From an uncultured Afifella sp. (GTDB taxonomy: Bacteria > Pseudomonadota > Alphaproteobacteria > Rhizobiales > Afifellaceae), in NCBI GenBank assembly GCA_947259045.1, contig CAMYKZ010000049.1, forward strand, positions 1 through 40,498: DNA of 40,498 nt, written 5' to 3'. The position numbers and the translations under genes are program-made. Shown in pieces: positions 7,592 to 16,652 of this stretch. How positions within the stretch are numbered: position 1 is the stretch's first letter; each line of letters starts with the position of its first letter. The notes below the pieces were generated by a model. It was not told the DNA's origin. It saw nothing but the letters and a program-made list of their open reading frames with translations, and did not search any database.

Positions 7592-9198
7592 TCAAGCCAA
7601 CGCTTGCCGCTTTTGCCGGCCATCTTCCCGGCATCGCCCGGCCCGCATTCGACCCCGCCGCGTTCACGCCGGCCATCATCCGCACCGAATTGCTGTCCGG
7701 CCTTACCGTCGCGCTGGCGCTTGTGCCGGAGGCGGTGGCGTTTGCCTTTGTCGCCGGCGTTCACCCGCTTGTCGGGCTTTATGCGGCGTTTATCGTCGGA
7801 CTGATCACTGCGATATTCGGCGGCCGGCCGGGCATGATTTCCGGCGCGACCGGCGCGCTGGCCGTGGTCATGGTCTCGCTGGTTGCGCTGCACGGGGTCG
7901 AGTACCTGTTCGCAACCGTCGTGCTGATGGGCATCCTGCAACTGCTGGCCGGCGTATTCCGGCTCGGAAAGTTTATCCGACTGGTGCCGCATCCGGTGAT
8001 GCTGGGGTTTGTCAACGGCCTGGCGATCGTCATCTTCATGGCCCAGCTCAGCCAGTTCCAGGTCGCCGGTCCCGGCGAGACAAAGGTCTGGATGAGCGGC
8101 TGGCCATTGTTTTTCATGCTCGGCCTGGCCGCGCTGACCATGGCGATCATCTGGCTGACGCCGAAAATCACCAACATCGTGCCCGCACCGCTGGCCGGCA
8201 TCGCCATCGTCGCGGCACTTGTCATCGGCTTCGGCATCGACGTGCCGCGCGTCGGCGACCTGGCATCGATCAAGGGCGGCCTGCCGGCGTTCCATATTCC
8301 CACCGTCCCGTTCACCCTGGAGACACTGCGCATCGTCTTCCCCTATGCGCTGATCCTGGCCGCCATCGGCCTGATTGAAAGCCTGCTGACGCTCAATCTG
8401 GTCGGCGAGATCACCGGCAAACGCGGCGGCGCTTCGCGCGAATGTCTGGCCCAGGGTTTCGCCAACAGTGTCACCGGCTTTTTCGGCGGCATGGGCGGCT
8501 GCGCGATGATCGGCCAATCGATGATCAACGTGAAATCGGGTGGCCGCACGCGGCTTTCCGGCATTGCCGCGGCCCTGTTCCTGCTCGGCTTCATTCTGGT
8601 CGCCTCCGGGCTGATTGAGCAGATCCCGCTGGCGGCACTCGTCGGCGTCATGTTCATGGTGGTGATCGGCAAGTTCGCCTGGCAGAGCCTGACCATCCTG
8701 CGCCGCATTCCGCTGACCGATGCCCTGATCATCGGCCTGGTGACCATCGTCACGGTGATGAGTGATCTGGCGATCGCCGTTATTGTCGGCGTCATCGTCT
8801 CCGCGCTCGCTTACGCCTGGAACAACGCCACGCGTATCCACGCGATTGCCCAGGAAACGGCGGAAGGCGCCAAGGTCTACCGCATCGAAGGGCCGCTGTT
8901 CTTCGGCTCCACCGACGGTTTTGACGAGATCTTCAAGCCAGAGGAGGATCCGGATCTTGTGATCGTCGATTTCATGTACAGCCGCGTCGTCGACCAGTCG
9001 GCCCTGCAGGCGATCGAGGCGCTTTCAGGCAAATATCAGGTGCTCGGCAAGACCCTGCAACTGCGTCATCTGTCGAAGGACTGCCACCGCCTGCTCAACC
9101 GCGCCGGCCAGCTTGTGGTCGATTCAGACGACGATCCGGACTACGGCGTGGCGGTGGACTATTCCGTCAAGACCGGAATTTTCGGCGGCGGGCATTAG
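7588..9198 (+). CDS. SulP (SLC26A/SulP) family inorganic anion transporter with STAS domain
   Basis: Inner-membrane transporter of the SulP family, whose known substrates are sulfate, bicarbonate or organic anions. The 536 residues show the core of 10-14 helices: [19 protein letters not shown] at ~33-50 is the signature region, followed by [14 protein letters not shown], and [15 protein letters not shown] at ~300. From about residue 425 a cytoplasmic STAS domain follows ([11 protein letters not shown], then DLVIVDF and [15 protein letters not shown]). Stops at 7528 and 7537 in this frame and the lack of any ATG leave TTG 7588 as the start, overlapping the end of a short upstream frame. Transport substrate cannot be told from sequence. 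Confidence 0.92.
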   Translation: MIKPTLAAFAGHLPGIARPAFDPAAFTPAIIRTELLSGLTVALALVPEAVAFAFVAGVHPLVGLYAAFIVGLITAIFGGRPGMISGATGALAVVMVSLVALHGVEYLFATVVLMGILQLLAGVFRLGKFIRLVPHPVMLGFVNGLAIVIFMAQLSQFQVAGPGETKVWMSGWPLFFMLGLAALTMAIIWLTPKITNIVPAPLAGIAIVAALVIGFGIDVPRVGDLASIKGGLPAFHIPTVPFTLETLRIVFPYALILAAIGLIESLLTLNLVGEITGKRGGASRECLAQGFANSVTGFFGGMGGCAMIGQSMINVKSGGRTRLSGIAAALFLLGFILVASGLIEQIPLAALVGVMFMVVIGKFAWQSLTILRRIPLTDALIIGLVTIVTVMSDLAIAVIVGVIVSALAYAWNNATRIHAIAQETAEGAKVYRIEGPLFFGSTDGFDEIFKPEEDPDLVIVDFMYSRVVDQSALQAIEALSGKYQVLGKTLQLRHLSKDCHRLLNRAGQLVVDSDDDPDYGVAVDYSVKTGIFGGGH

Positions 9199-9261
9199 CG
9201 GCTGCACACCGGCAGAACCGGGGTGGCGGGGTGGTGACAGCCCGACGGCCACAGATCCTGA

Positions 9262-9275
9262 GCAGCCAAGGCTGC
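9262..9275. terminator. Small palindrome between convergent genes
   Basis: GCAGCC 9262-9267 and GGCTGC 9270-9275 form a six-base stem in the 84-base gap between the SulP gene and the convergent envelope-protein gene. Weak candidate for a bidirectional terminator; no T-run. Confidence 0.25.
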
Positions 9276-9282
9276 ACCGGCA

Positions 9283-9615
9283 TCAATTCAGTTTGATATC
9301 ATAACGTTCGTTTGCGGGCAGGGAAATCAGCCGCAGAAAGATTTCGGTCCGGTTGCGGTTGACACTGATCTTGTAATTGCCCGGCTTCACGTAACCGATG
9401 AAATATCGTCCGTCTCCACCGGTCCGGAAGCTCAGTTTCGTGCCGGTTCTTTCCAGGTGGACCGAGACGCCGATCGCCGGTTTGCCGTTTGGCCTGTAAA
9501 CCGTGCCTGTGACAAACGTCTGTTGCGCCTGAGCGTGGGACTGCAGTATCGGTGCGAGCGCAAGAACAAGACACGCCACCACAAAATTTCGCCGATCTGC
9601 CCGGAATTTCGACAC
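9283..9615 (-). CDS. Secreted carboxypeptidase-regulatory-like domain protein, GTG start
   Basis: 110-residue exported protein. After a basic start (VSKFRADRRN) comes a hydrophobic stretch, VVACLVLALAPILQSHAQA, giving a clear Sec signal with cleavage near residue 30. The mature part (TFVTGTVYRPNGKPAIGVSVHLERTG, then GDGRYFIGYVKPGNYKISV) is a beta-sandwich of the carboxypeptidase regulatory-like type, a fold used for binding or as a structural spacer, not catalysis. GTG 9615 begins one base after the stop of the preceding gene (9617) with AAGGCGAG upstream, so the two are co-translated. Longer ATG starts would overlap the previous gene and destroy the signal peptide. Role unknown. Confidence 0.7.
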   Translation of the reverse strand: MSKFRADRRNFVVACLVLALAPILQSHAQAQQTFVTGTVYRPNGKPAIGVSVHLERTGTKLSFRTGGDGRYFIGYVKPGNYKISVNRNRTEIFLRLISLPANERYDIKLN

Positions 9616-9616
9616 T

Positions 9617-10171
9617 CTATTGCTCGCCTTTGACCTCGTATTTGACGCCGACGACCACATTGGCATCGTTCTCAAGCTGCTTGTCGTCACGCAGCGGACC
9701 CCTCGCTTCGATCATGGCGCGTGAATCGAACTGGGCGTTCGGGTCTATGCTGATGATCAGGTTGTAAAAACCGTCCGGGACATTCTGAAACACGAACTCC
9801 CCCTGATCGTCGGTCGTCCGGTGATGCGTGATGATCGAAGACAGATCGAGGGATGCATTGCGGGCGGGCTCTGCCCGGCCATTGACCGATCTCAGGACCG
9901 TCCCCTTGATCAACCATGTCCGGCTGCGTTTTCTGGCCTCAGCCAGTGCCGCATTGAGGTCGGTAATCTGAGTTTCGAACTGATCGGCTGCAGTTTTCCT
10001 GGCGGATTCCAGTTGAACGATTTGAGCTTTCAGCTTGCCGATTTCTTCCTTGTCGGTTTGCCGCAGCGTCGGGATGATGCCGATCCAGGCGACCATGACG
10101 GTACCGGTCACGCCGATCAGCGCCGTTATGATCGCTGTTTTGCCCGCGCCTGTTGTCTTGGGTTCGCTCAT
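9617..10171 (-). CDS. Membrane-anchored coiled-coil protein with carboxypeptidase-regulatory-like domain
   Basis: 184 residues in three parts: one membrane helix at ~13-33 (AIITALIGVTGTVMVAWIGI), a coiled coil at ~38-82 (KEEIGKLKAQIVQLESARK and DLNAALAEARKRS), and a C-terminal beta-sandwich at ~88-178 (IKGTVLRSVNGRAEPARNAS, DDQGEFVFQNVPDGFYNL) of the same type as the downstream protein. ATG 10171 has GGGAG six bases upstream. The layout suggests a periplasm-facing domain held off the membrane on a stalk. It forms a two-gene unit with the secreted single-domain protein, and is divergent from the RND adaptor. I know of no characterised homologue. Confidence 0.7.
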   Translation of the reverse strand: MSEPKTTGAGKTAIITALIGVTGTVMVAWIGIIPTLRQTDKEEIGKLKAQIVQLESARKTAADQFETQITDLNAALAEARKRSRTWLIKGTVLRSVNGRAEPARNASLDLSSIITHHRTTDDQGEFVFQNVPDGFYNLIISIDPNAQFDSRAMIEARGPLRDDKQLENDANVVVGVKYEVKGEQ

Positions 10172-10371
10172 GCCATGCTCCCGATAGCTTGTGCTCCCCC
10201 GCCAGCAGTTGTCTGATCGAAATTCATAAAAGCACTGGTTGCATTTGGCGTCAATCAGCGAAGACTGAAATTGAGGATAGGGGCGGTCGGATCGTTACCC
10301 GGTTCTTATCAGTAGACAGCGCGGGCAATATCAATATATGCCACAACTGGCTGTTACGAATGGTGTGTAAG

Positions 10372-11526
10372 ATGGGGTATCGTCTTTCGGCGGTGGTTTG
10401 CACCGTATTTTTTCTTGCCGGATGTTCCGGCGACAATGCCGGAGAGGGTGGCCAGGGTGCGCCGCCTGCGCCATCCGTCACCGTTGCAAAACCGGTTGTC
10501 CGGGAAATCGTTGAAGACGACGAATTTGTCGGCCGTTTCGAGGCGGTTGACGATGTCGAGATCCGCGCCCGTGTGGGCGGTTATCTTGATGACATCCACT
10601 TTACCGACGGCGCCCGGGTGGAGGCTGGAGCCCCTCTGTTTTCCATCGACCGCCGGCCGTTTGAGCTTGCGCTTGAACAGGCGAAGTCGCAGCTCAGCGT
10701 CAACGAGGCGCAGCTGGAATATACCCGCTCTCAACTGACGCGGGCAGAAGAGCTTGTCGGCCGCGGCAATACGACGGTCGCGACCCTGGATGAGCGGCGG
10801 CAGGAATTTCTGTCCGCCCAGGCTCAGGTTTCCGGCGCCCGCGCCGCCGTTGCCCGCGCCGAGCTGGACCTTGAATATACCGAGATCGCCGCGCCGATCG
10901 GTGGCCGGATCGACCGCAAGCTGGTCTCCGCCGGCAATCTGGTGCAGGCGGACCAGACAGTGCTGACGACAATTGTGTCGCTCGATCCGATCGATTTCTA
11001 TTTCGATATCGATGAGCGCTCGTTCCTGTCCTATGCGCGCGACGCCAGGGAGCGCGGCGTCGCTCTGCAGGAAGGCGGCGGCGGGCTTGATGTCGTCGTC
11101 CGGGTTGCCGACCGCGAGTCGGAATCGTTCAAGGGGCAGCTTGATTTTGCCGAAAACCGGCTGGATGAAGCCAGTGGAACATTGCGCGTGCGTGCGCGGT
11201 TTCCCAATCCCGACCTGATCCTTCAACCCGGGCTGTTCGGCCGTATCAATGTGCCGGCTTCACTGCCCCATCGCGGCATTCTCGTACCCGACGAGGCGGT
11301 CGCCTCCGATCAGGGTCGCAGGATTGTCTATGTCGTCGGCGACGATAATGTCGTGGCGGCAAAACCCGTCCGCCCCGGTCCGCGGATTTATGGCTACCGG
11401 GTGATCCGCAGCGGCCTGACCGGCGAGGAGACGATAGTCGTCAACGGCCTGATGCGTGTGCGCCCGGGCGTCACGGTCACGCCGGAAATGGTCGAACTGC
11501 CGCCTGAAAACGGCGAGGAGGGCTGA
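10372..11526 (+). CDS. RND efflux periplasmic adaptor (MexE/AcrA-like lipoprotein)
   Basis: Membrane-fusion protein that links an RND pump to an outer-membrane channel. The N-terminus is a lipoprotein signal with lipobox LAGC (Cys ~17-21 depending on start). The typical adaptor order follows: lipoyl half (VEIRARVGGYL, FTDGARVEAGAPLFSID), alpha hairpin (FELALEQAKSQLSVNEAQLEY), second lipoyl half (IAAPIGGRIDRKLVSAGNLV), then the beta-barrel and membrane-proximal domains ending VRPGVTVTPEMVELP. ATG 10372 is taken as start; ATG 10360 is equally possible and adds four residues. The pump gene follows three bases later with a TTG start, so they form an operon. No outer-membrane channel or adjacent regulator gene is present. 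Confidence 0.93.
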   Translation: MGYRLSAVVCTVFFLAGCSGDNAGEGGQGAPPAPSVTVAKPVVREIVEDDEFVGRFEAVDDVEIRARVGGYLDDIHFTDGARVEAGAPLFSIDRRPFELALEQAKSQLSVNEAQLEYTRSQLTRAEELVGRGNTTVATLDERRQEFLSAQAQVSGARAAVARAELDLEYTEIAAPIGGRIDRKLVSAGNLVQADQTVLTTIVSLDPIDFYFDIDERSFLSYARDARERGVALQEGGGGLDVVVRVADRESESFKGQLDFAENRLDEASGTLRVRARFPNPDLILQPGLFGRINVPASLPHRGILVPDEAVASDQGRRIVYVVGDDNVVAAKPVRPGPRIYGYRVIRSGLTGEETIVVNGLMRVRPGVTVTPEMVELPPENGEEG

Positions 11527-11529
11527 GCC

Positions 11530-14500
11530 TTGGGCTTTTCGCATTTCTTTGTCGACCGGCCGATCTTCGCCTCTGTGGTCTCCATCGTACTGGTGATTCT
11601 CGGCAGCCTGGCCTATTTCCAGCTGCCCGTTGCGCAATACCCGGAGATCGCCCCGCCGACCATTGTCGTGCGGGCGGTCTATCCGGGCGCCGATGCCGAG
11701 ACCGTGGCCGCGACTGTTGCTACACCGATCGAACAGCAGATCAACGGTGTGGAAGGCATGCTCTACATGTCCTCCTATTCGACCGGCGACGGCGCCATGG
11801 CGCTGACCATTTCGTTCCAACTCGGCACCGACCTCGACGCCGCCCAGGTGCTGGTGCAGAACCGGGTGGCGATCGCCGAACCGCGGCTGCCGGAAGAGGT
11901 TCGCCGCCAGGGCGTGACGACAACCAAGAGTTCGCCCGACCTGATGATGGTCGTGCACATGCTGTCGCCCGACGAAAGTTACGATCAGCTTTATGTGTCC
12001 AATTTCGCCCGTTCGCGGGTGCGCGACGTGCTGCTCCGGCTCGACGGCGTCGGCGATCTGATCATTTTCGGCGAGCGGCAATATTCCATGCGGATCTGGC
12101 TCGACCCGGAGAAACTTTCCGGCTACGGCATGACCGCCGGCGATGTGGTGAATTCGCTGCGCGAGCAGAATGTCCAAGTGTCGGGCGGCCAGATCGGCGC
12201 GCCGCCTGAGGCCAACGAAAACGCCTTCCAGTACAGCGTCACCACCCAGGGCCGTTTCGACGATGCCCGCCAGTTCCGCTATGTAATCGTCAAATCGACC
12301 GAGGACGGACGCCTGATCCAGTTGCAGGACGTTGCGCGGATCGAACTCGGCGCACAGGATTACATCACCAATTCCTACCTCAACAACAAGCCCGCCGTAG
12401 CGCTTGCCATCTTCCAGCGGCCGGGCACCAACGCATTGGGCGCCGCCGAAGAGATCATTGCGACCATGGAAGAGCTTGCGGCGGAATTTCCGCCCGGTAT
12501 CGGCTATCAGATCGTCTACAATCCGACCGAGTTCATCGCCGAATCCGTCGATGCGGTTTACGTTACCATCTACGAAGCGATGGCCCTGGTCATCCTGGTG
12601 ATCGTCATCTTCCTGCAATCCTGGCGCACCGCGCTGATCCCGATCATTGCCATTCCGGTGTCATTGATCGGCAGCTTCGCGCTGATGCAGGCTTTCGGTT
12701 TCTCGCTCAACATGCTGACCCTGTTCGGCCTGGTTCTTGCGATCGGCATTGTCGTCGACGATGCGATCGTCGTGGTTGAGAATGCAGAGCGAAATATCTC
12801 CGAAGGGCTGAACCCGCGCGAGGCGGCCCACCGTACCATGAACGAAGTTGGCGCGGCGGTGATTTCAATCACACTGGTTTTGATTGCCGTTTTTGTGCCG
12901 ACAGCCTTCATTCCGGGTATTTCCGGCCAGTTTTATCTGCAGTTCGCCGTCACCATTGCCGTGGCCACGGCCATTTCCGGTCTCAATTCACTGACGCTTT
13001 CGCCGGCGCTTGCGGCGCTGCTGCTGAAACCCCATTCAAACGAGCCGCCGCGCAACCCGGTGACCCGTTTCGGCAATCGGCTCGCAGACGGTTTCAACCG
13101 CGGTTTCGATGCTTTTGCACTTCGTTATGCCGCAATGATCCGGCTGCTGATCGGGCGCGCAGCAGCGCTGATCATCATGCTTCTGGTCTTTGCCGGGCTG
13201 CTTTCTGGCACGGTGTTTCTGCTGCGGACAACGCCGCAGGGCTTTATCCCGCAGATGGACCAGGGCTATGCGATCATTGTCGTGCAATTGCCCGACGGTG
13301 CGGCGCTCAGCCGGACCGATGCGGTGATCCGGGAAGCGTCGGCGATCGTCAAGGAAACGCCTGGTGTCGTCGATGCGGTGGCTTTTGCAGGGTTTTCCGG
13401 CGCAACCTTCACCAATGCATCGAATGCCGGGGTGATCTTCGCGCCGTTCGACACGTTCAAAAACCGGCTTGAAGCCGGATTGCCGGCCAGTGCCGTGATC
13501 GGCCAGATCTATGGCCGGCTTCAGGCCATTGAAGAGGCCTTCGTCATTGCGCTGCCACCGCCGCCGGTGCGCGGCATCGGCAATTCCGGCGGTTTCAAGA
13601 TGCAGTTGCAGGAGCGTGAATCCGCCGATGTCCGGCGTGTGCTCGCTACCGCCTATCAGATGATGGGCGCAGCCAACCAGACGCCCGGCCTGAGCGGTGT
13701 TTTCACAACCTTCTCCGCCTCAAGCCCGCAGTTCTTCCTGGAGATCGAGCGGGACAAGGCACGCATGCTGAATGTGCCGATCCCGAACATCTTCGAGACA
13801 TTGTCGATCAATCTCGGTTCGTCCTATGTCAATGATTTCAATGCCTTCGGGCGAACCTATCAAGTGCGCGCGCAGGCCGATACGCAGTTTCGCGCCGAGC
13901 CGGAGGACATTCTGCGCCTCAAGGTGCGGTCGGCGACCGGCGCCCTGGTGCCGCTGGGTTCGCTTGTGACGATCCGCGACGTGACCGGGCCGAACCTTGT
14001 CCAGCGCTACAACATGTATATCTCGGTGCCGCTGCAGGGCAATGCCGCGCCGGGTGTCTCGAGCGGCGACGCGCTTGAAAAGATGGAGGAAATCGCCGGA
14101 CAGATGCTGCCGGCGGGAACCTCGTTCGAATGGACCGAGCTTGCTTTTCAGGAGCGCCAGACCGGTAATCTCGCAATCTATATATTCGGCCTGTCAGTGC
14201 TGTTCGCATTCCTGGTGCTGGCGGCGCAATATGAGAGCTGGACGCTGCCGTTCGCCATCGTTCTGATCGTGCCGCTGTCCATTCTTGCGGCTTTGATCGG
14301 CGTCACCTTGCGCGGCCTGGACAATAATATCCTGACCCAGATCGGGCTGATCGTGCTGGTCGGGCTGGCGGCCAAGAACGCCATTCTGATCGTCGAGTTC
14401 GCCCGCCAGCTGGAAGATCGCGGCCAGGCCCTGGTCGATGCGACGGTAGAGGCCTGCCGATTGCGCCTGAGACCGATCCTGATGACGGCCTTTGCCTTCA

Positions 14501-14730
14501 TCCTCGGTGTGGTGCCGTTGATGATCGCCACCGGGCCGGGTGCGGAAATGCGCCAGTCGCTCGGCACGGCGGTGTTCTCCGGCATGCTGGGCGTGACGTT
14601 TTTCGGGTTGTTCCTGACGCCGGTATTCTACGTTGCCATACGGCTTCTGACCGGTGCACGTCTGTCGACGCCCGAAGCGCCGCAGAAGCGGATATCGGAT
14701 GCGGAAGACGGGTTGCCGGCTGGCGAGTGA
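11530..14730 (+). CDS. RND multidrug efflux permease (HAE1 family, MexF-like)
   Basis: Trimeric inner-membrane proton antiporter that expels hydrophobic drugs or metabolites. Length of 1066 residues is typical. FFVDRPIFASVVSIVLVILG opens helix 1; GIVVDDAIVVVENAERN in helix 4 carries the paired aspartates of the proton relay; the C-terminal half repeats the pattern (ILIVEFARQLED, RLRPILMTAFAFILGVVPL). TSSPDLMMVVH-like and YDQLYVSNFA segments resemble MexF more than AcrB. The start is TTG 11530, eight bases behind a strong GAGGAGGG at 11515-11522; no ATG is available before helix 1. Transcribed with the adaptor. Substrate range unknown. Confidence 0.95.
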   Translation: MGFSHFFVDRPIFASVVSIVLVILGSLAYFQLPVAQYPEIAPPTIVVRAVYPGADAETVAATVATPIEQQINGVEGMLYMSSYSTGDGAMALTISFQLGTDLDAAQVLVQNRVAIAEPRLPEEVRRQGVTTTKSSPDLMMVVHMLSPDESYDQLYVSNFARSRVRDVLLRLDGVGDLIIFGERQYSMRIWLDPEKLSGYGMTAGDVVNSLREQNVQVSGGQIGAPPEANENAFQYSVTTQGRFDDARQFRYVIVKSTEDGRLIQLQDVARIELGAQDYITNSYLNNKPAVALAIFQRPGTNALGAAEEIIATMEELAAEFPPGIGYQIVYNPTEFIAESVDAVYVTIYEAMALVILVIVIFLQSWRTALIPIIAIPVSLIGSFALMQAFGFSLNMLTLFGLVLAIGIVVDDAIVVVENAERNISEGLNPREAAHRTMNEVGAAVISITLVLIAVFVPTAFIPGISGQFYLQFAVTIAVATAISGLNSLTLSPALAALLLKPHSNEPPRNPVTRFGNRLADGFNRGFDAFALRYAAMIRLLIGRAAALIIMLLVFAGLLSGTVFLLRTTPQGFIPQMDQGYAIIVVQLPDGAALSRTDAVIREASAIVKETPGVVDAVAFAGFSGATFTNASNAGVIFAPFDTFKNRLEAGLPASAVIGQIYGRLQAIEEAFVIALPPPPVRGIGNSGGFKMQLQERESADVRRVLATAYQMMGAANQTPGLSGVFTTFSASSPQFFLEIERDKARMLNVPIPNIFETLSINLGSSYVNDFNAFGRTYQVRAQADTQFRAEPEDILRLKVRSATGALVPLGSLVTIRDVTGPNLVQRYNMYISVPLQGNAAPGVSSGDALEKMEEIAGQMLPAGTSFEWTELAFQERQTGNLAIYIFGLSVLFAFLVLAAQYESWTLPFAIVLIVPLSILAALIGVTLRGLDNNILTQIGLIVLVGLAAKNAILIVEFARQLEDRGQALVDATVEACRLRLRPILMTAFAFILGVVPLMIATGPGAEMRQSLGTAVFSGMLGVTFFGLFLTPVFYVAIRLLTGARLSTPEAPQKRISDAEDGLPAGE

Positions 14731-14831
14731 CCACGGATCATCTTCATGTCATTGCTGCTGATTGTTCGCATCAAAGTTACTGACTCGACGCGAGGGCAGT
14801 TCACCGTCAATGTGCCGTTTTCAAGCCCGGC

Positions 14832-15818
14832 GTGATTCCCGTGAGCGTGACCCAAACAGACCCGAAGCGGGCGCCCGGCGCTGCGCCTGCCGAGGATGTG
14901 AACCCGCCCTTCGGCACGCTCGATCTCGGCCTTTACGCGATGACGGTGTTTGCCTGGAGCACCAGTTGGCTGGCGCTGAAATGGCAGGTCGGCGTGGTCG
15001 ATCCGCAAGTGTCGCTGGTCTGGCGGTTTTCGCTGGCGGCTTTGCTGATGCTGACGATCTGCGCGCTGAGCAGGCGGCGGTTGCGGTTTCCCTTTCGCCT
15101 GCATCTGCGTTTTGCCGCCATGGGTGTGTTGCTGTTTTCAACGAATTTCCTGATGTTTTATTACGCCGCCTTCCATCTGGTATCCGGGCTGCTTTCAGTG
15201 GTGTTTTCAACCGCGTCCGTAACCAATATTCTCATGAACACGCTGGTGCGCCGGCAGCCGCTCAAGCCTCGCGTCATGCTTGGCGCGTCTTTCGGCATTA
15301 CCGGGATCGGCTGTCTGTTCTGGCCGGAAATCGGCGGCCAGGAGCTGGGCGGTCCGGCCCTTGTCGGGCTGGGTCTCGGCATTGCCGGCACATTGTGTTT
15401 TTCCGCCGGCAACATGATTTCAGCGGCCAACCAGAAAGAGGGCATTCCGGTGTTTTCCGCCAATGCCATCGGCATGGTCTATGGCGCGCTCAATTGTCTG
15501 CTGATTTCGCTGATTGCCGGCAGCGAGTTCATCATTGAGCCGAACCTGCGATATATCGGCTCGCTGTTCTGGCTCGCCTGTATTTCCACCGTCCTCGCTT
15601 TCTGCGCCTATCTGACGCTGCTCGGCCGTATCGGCGCCGACAAGGCGGGTTACGCCACGGTGCTGTTTCCGGTCTTCGCGCTGATCATCTCAACCGTTGT
15701 GGAGGGCTACCTTTGGACACCGATCGCGTTTTTTGGCGTGGCGCTGGTGGCCGTCGGCAACATCATCATCCTGTCGCGCCCGAAACCGCGCGTCAAACCG
15801 CGTCAGCCGATGATCTGA
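14832..15818 (+). CDS. EamA/DMT family transporter
   Basis: 328-residue inner-membrane protein with about ten helices arranged as two EamA repeats: repeat 1 from ~35 (LYAMTVFAWSTSWLALKWQ), repeat 2 from ~175 (GLGLGIAGTLCFSAGNMIS), and the conserved end GADKAGYATVLFPVFALIIS at ~272. Family members export amino acids or other small metabolites; no specific substrate can be assigned. Start is uncertain: GTG codons at 14832, 14841 and 14847 are all possible and all precede helix 1; no strong ribosome site is seen. The gene ends seven bases from the convergent rsmE. Confidence 0.88.
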   Translation: MIPVSVTQTDPKRAPGAAPAEDVNPPFGTLDLGLYAMTVFAWSTSWLALKWQVGVVDPQVSLVWRFSLAALLMLTICALSRRRLRFPFRLHLRFAAMGVLLFSTNFLMFYYAAFHLVSGLLSVVFSTASVTNILMNTLVRRQPLKPRVMLGASFGITGIGCLFWPEIGGQELGGPALVGLGLGIAGTLCFSAGNMISAANQKEGIPVFSANAIGMVYGALNCLLISLIAGSEFIIEPNLRYIGSLFWLACISTVLAFCAYLTLLGRIGADKAGYATVLFPVFALIISTVVEGYLWTPIAFFGVALVAVGNIIILSRPKPRVKPRQPMI

Positions 15819-15825
15819 CGGTGAT

Positions 15826-16563
15826 TCAGCGCCAGTCGCCGATCACCGACTGAACCAGCGCCAGCGCGGCGACCGCGGCGGTATCGGCGCGCAGGATGCG
15901 CGGTCCGAGCGAGATCGGGATGACATAGGGCAGGCCGGTGAGGCGCTGGCGTTCGGCTTGCGAAAAACCGCCTTCAGGGCCGATCAGGACGGCGATTTTT
16001 GTCTGCCCGATCGCCTCAAGTGCGGCTCCGGCGCTGCCGGCAGCGACGCCTTCGTCGCAGAAAATCAGCGCCCGGTCCGCCGGCCAGCCCTGCAGTACGG
16101 TATCCAGCTTTTCAGCCTCGCTCGTCTCCGGGATTGACAGGATGCCGCATTGCTCCGCCGCTTCGATGGCATTGGCGCGCATCCGCTCGCAATTGACGCG
16201 GCTGACCTGTGTGTTCTGGGTCAGCACCGGTTGCAGCCGGCCGGCGCCCATTTCCACCGCCTTCTGCACCATATAATCGAGCCGCGCCTGTTTCAGCGGC
16301 GCAAACAGATAGGCCAGATCGGGCTCTGGCGGCTGCGGACGCGTCCGGCTGAGCGGTGTGAGCCGGCAGCTTTTGCGGCCGGACGTTTCGATCCGCGCCA
16401 GCCACTCGCCGTCGCGGCCGTTGAACACAAGCACCTCGCCGCCGCTCTTCATGCGCAAGACATTGACCAGGTAATGCGCCTGATTGCGGTCGGCCTCCAG
16501 GCTTTGTCCTGCGGCAAGCGGCTGGTTGAGAAAAAGCCTCTGGCTTTTGAAATCGTGGGCCAA
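15826..16563 (-). CDS. rsmE: 16S rRNA (uracil(1498)-N(3))-methyltransferase
   Basis: SPOUT-class enzyme that methylates N3 of U1498 in 16S rRNA with S-adenosylmethionine. The 245 residues start [10 protein letters not shown], giving the N-terminal PUA-like RNA-binding part ([20 protein letters not shown]), then the knotted SAM-binding domain with GPEGGF at ~195-200 and [11 protein letters not shown] at ~219-229, both diagnostic. TTG 16563 is the only initiator that leaves the QRLF start intact. In many rhizobia rsmE lies directly upstream of gshA; here the two are 11 kb apart with the transport block between them (family knowledge from memory, not checked). Divergent from xseA. Confidence 0.95.
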   Translation of the reverse strand: MAHDFKSQRLFLNQPLAAGQSLEADRNQAHYLVNVLRMKSGGEVLVFNGRDGEWLARIETSGRKSCRLTPLSRTRPQPPEPDLAYLFAPLKQARLDYMVQKAVEMGAGRLQPVLTQNTQVSRVNCERMRANAIEAAEQCGILSIPETSEAEKLDTVLQGWPADRALIFCDEGVAAGSAGAALEAIGQTKIAVLIGPEGGFSQAERQRLTGLPYVIPISLGPRILRADTAAVAALALVQSVIGDWR

Positions 16564-16652
16564 TGTCTGTACTCGTGTCTTTGTGCGGGCTCGTTGATTT
16601 GCCTGTTGATAGCGGCTTGCAGAGAAGCCGCCGCCGGGTCAAGAGTAAGCTG

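Noticed and set aside
7474-8841. 455-residue reading frame on the minus strand opposite SulP
   Set aside because: It mirrors the codon pattern of the SulP gene, is full of Asp/His/Gln with no domain, and has no ribosome site; SulP is unmistakable on the other strand.
11260-12618. 452-residue minus-strand frame opposite the RND genes
   Set aside because: His/Asp/Gln-rich shadow of strongly conserved RND coding sequence.
16563-16652. N-terminal extension of XseA
   Set aside because: Overlaps rsmE on the other strand and adds a sequence unlike the family; ATG 16653 gives the normal start.
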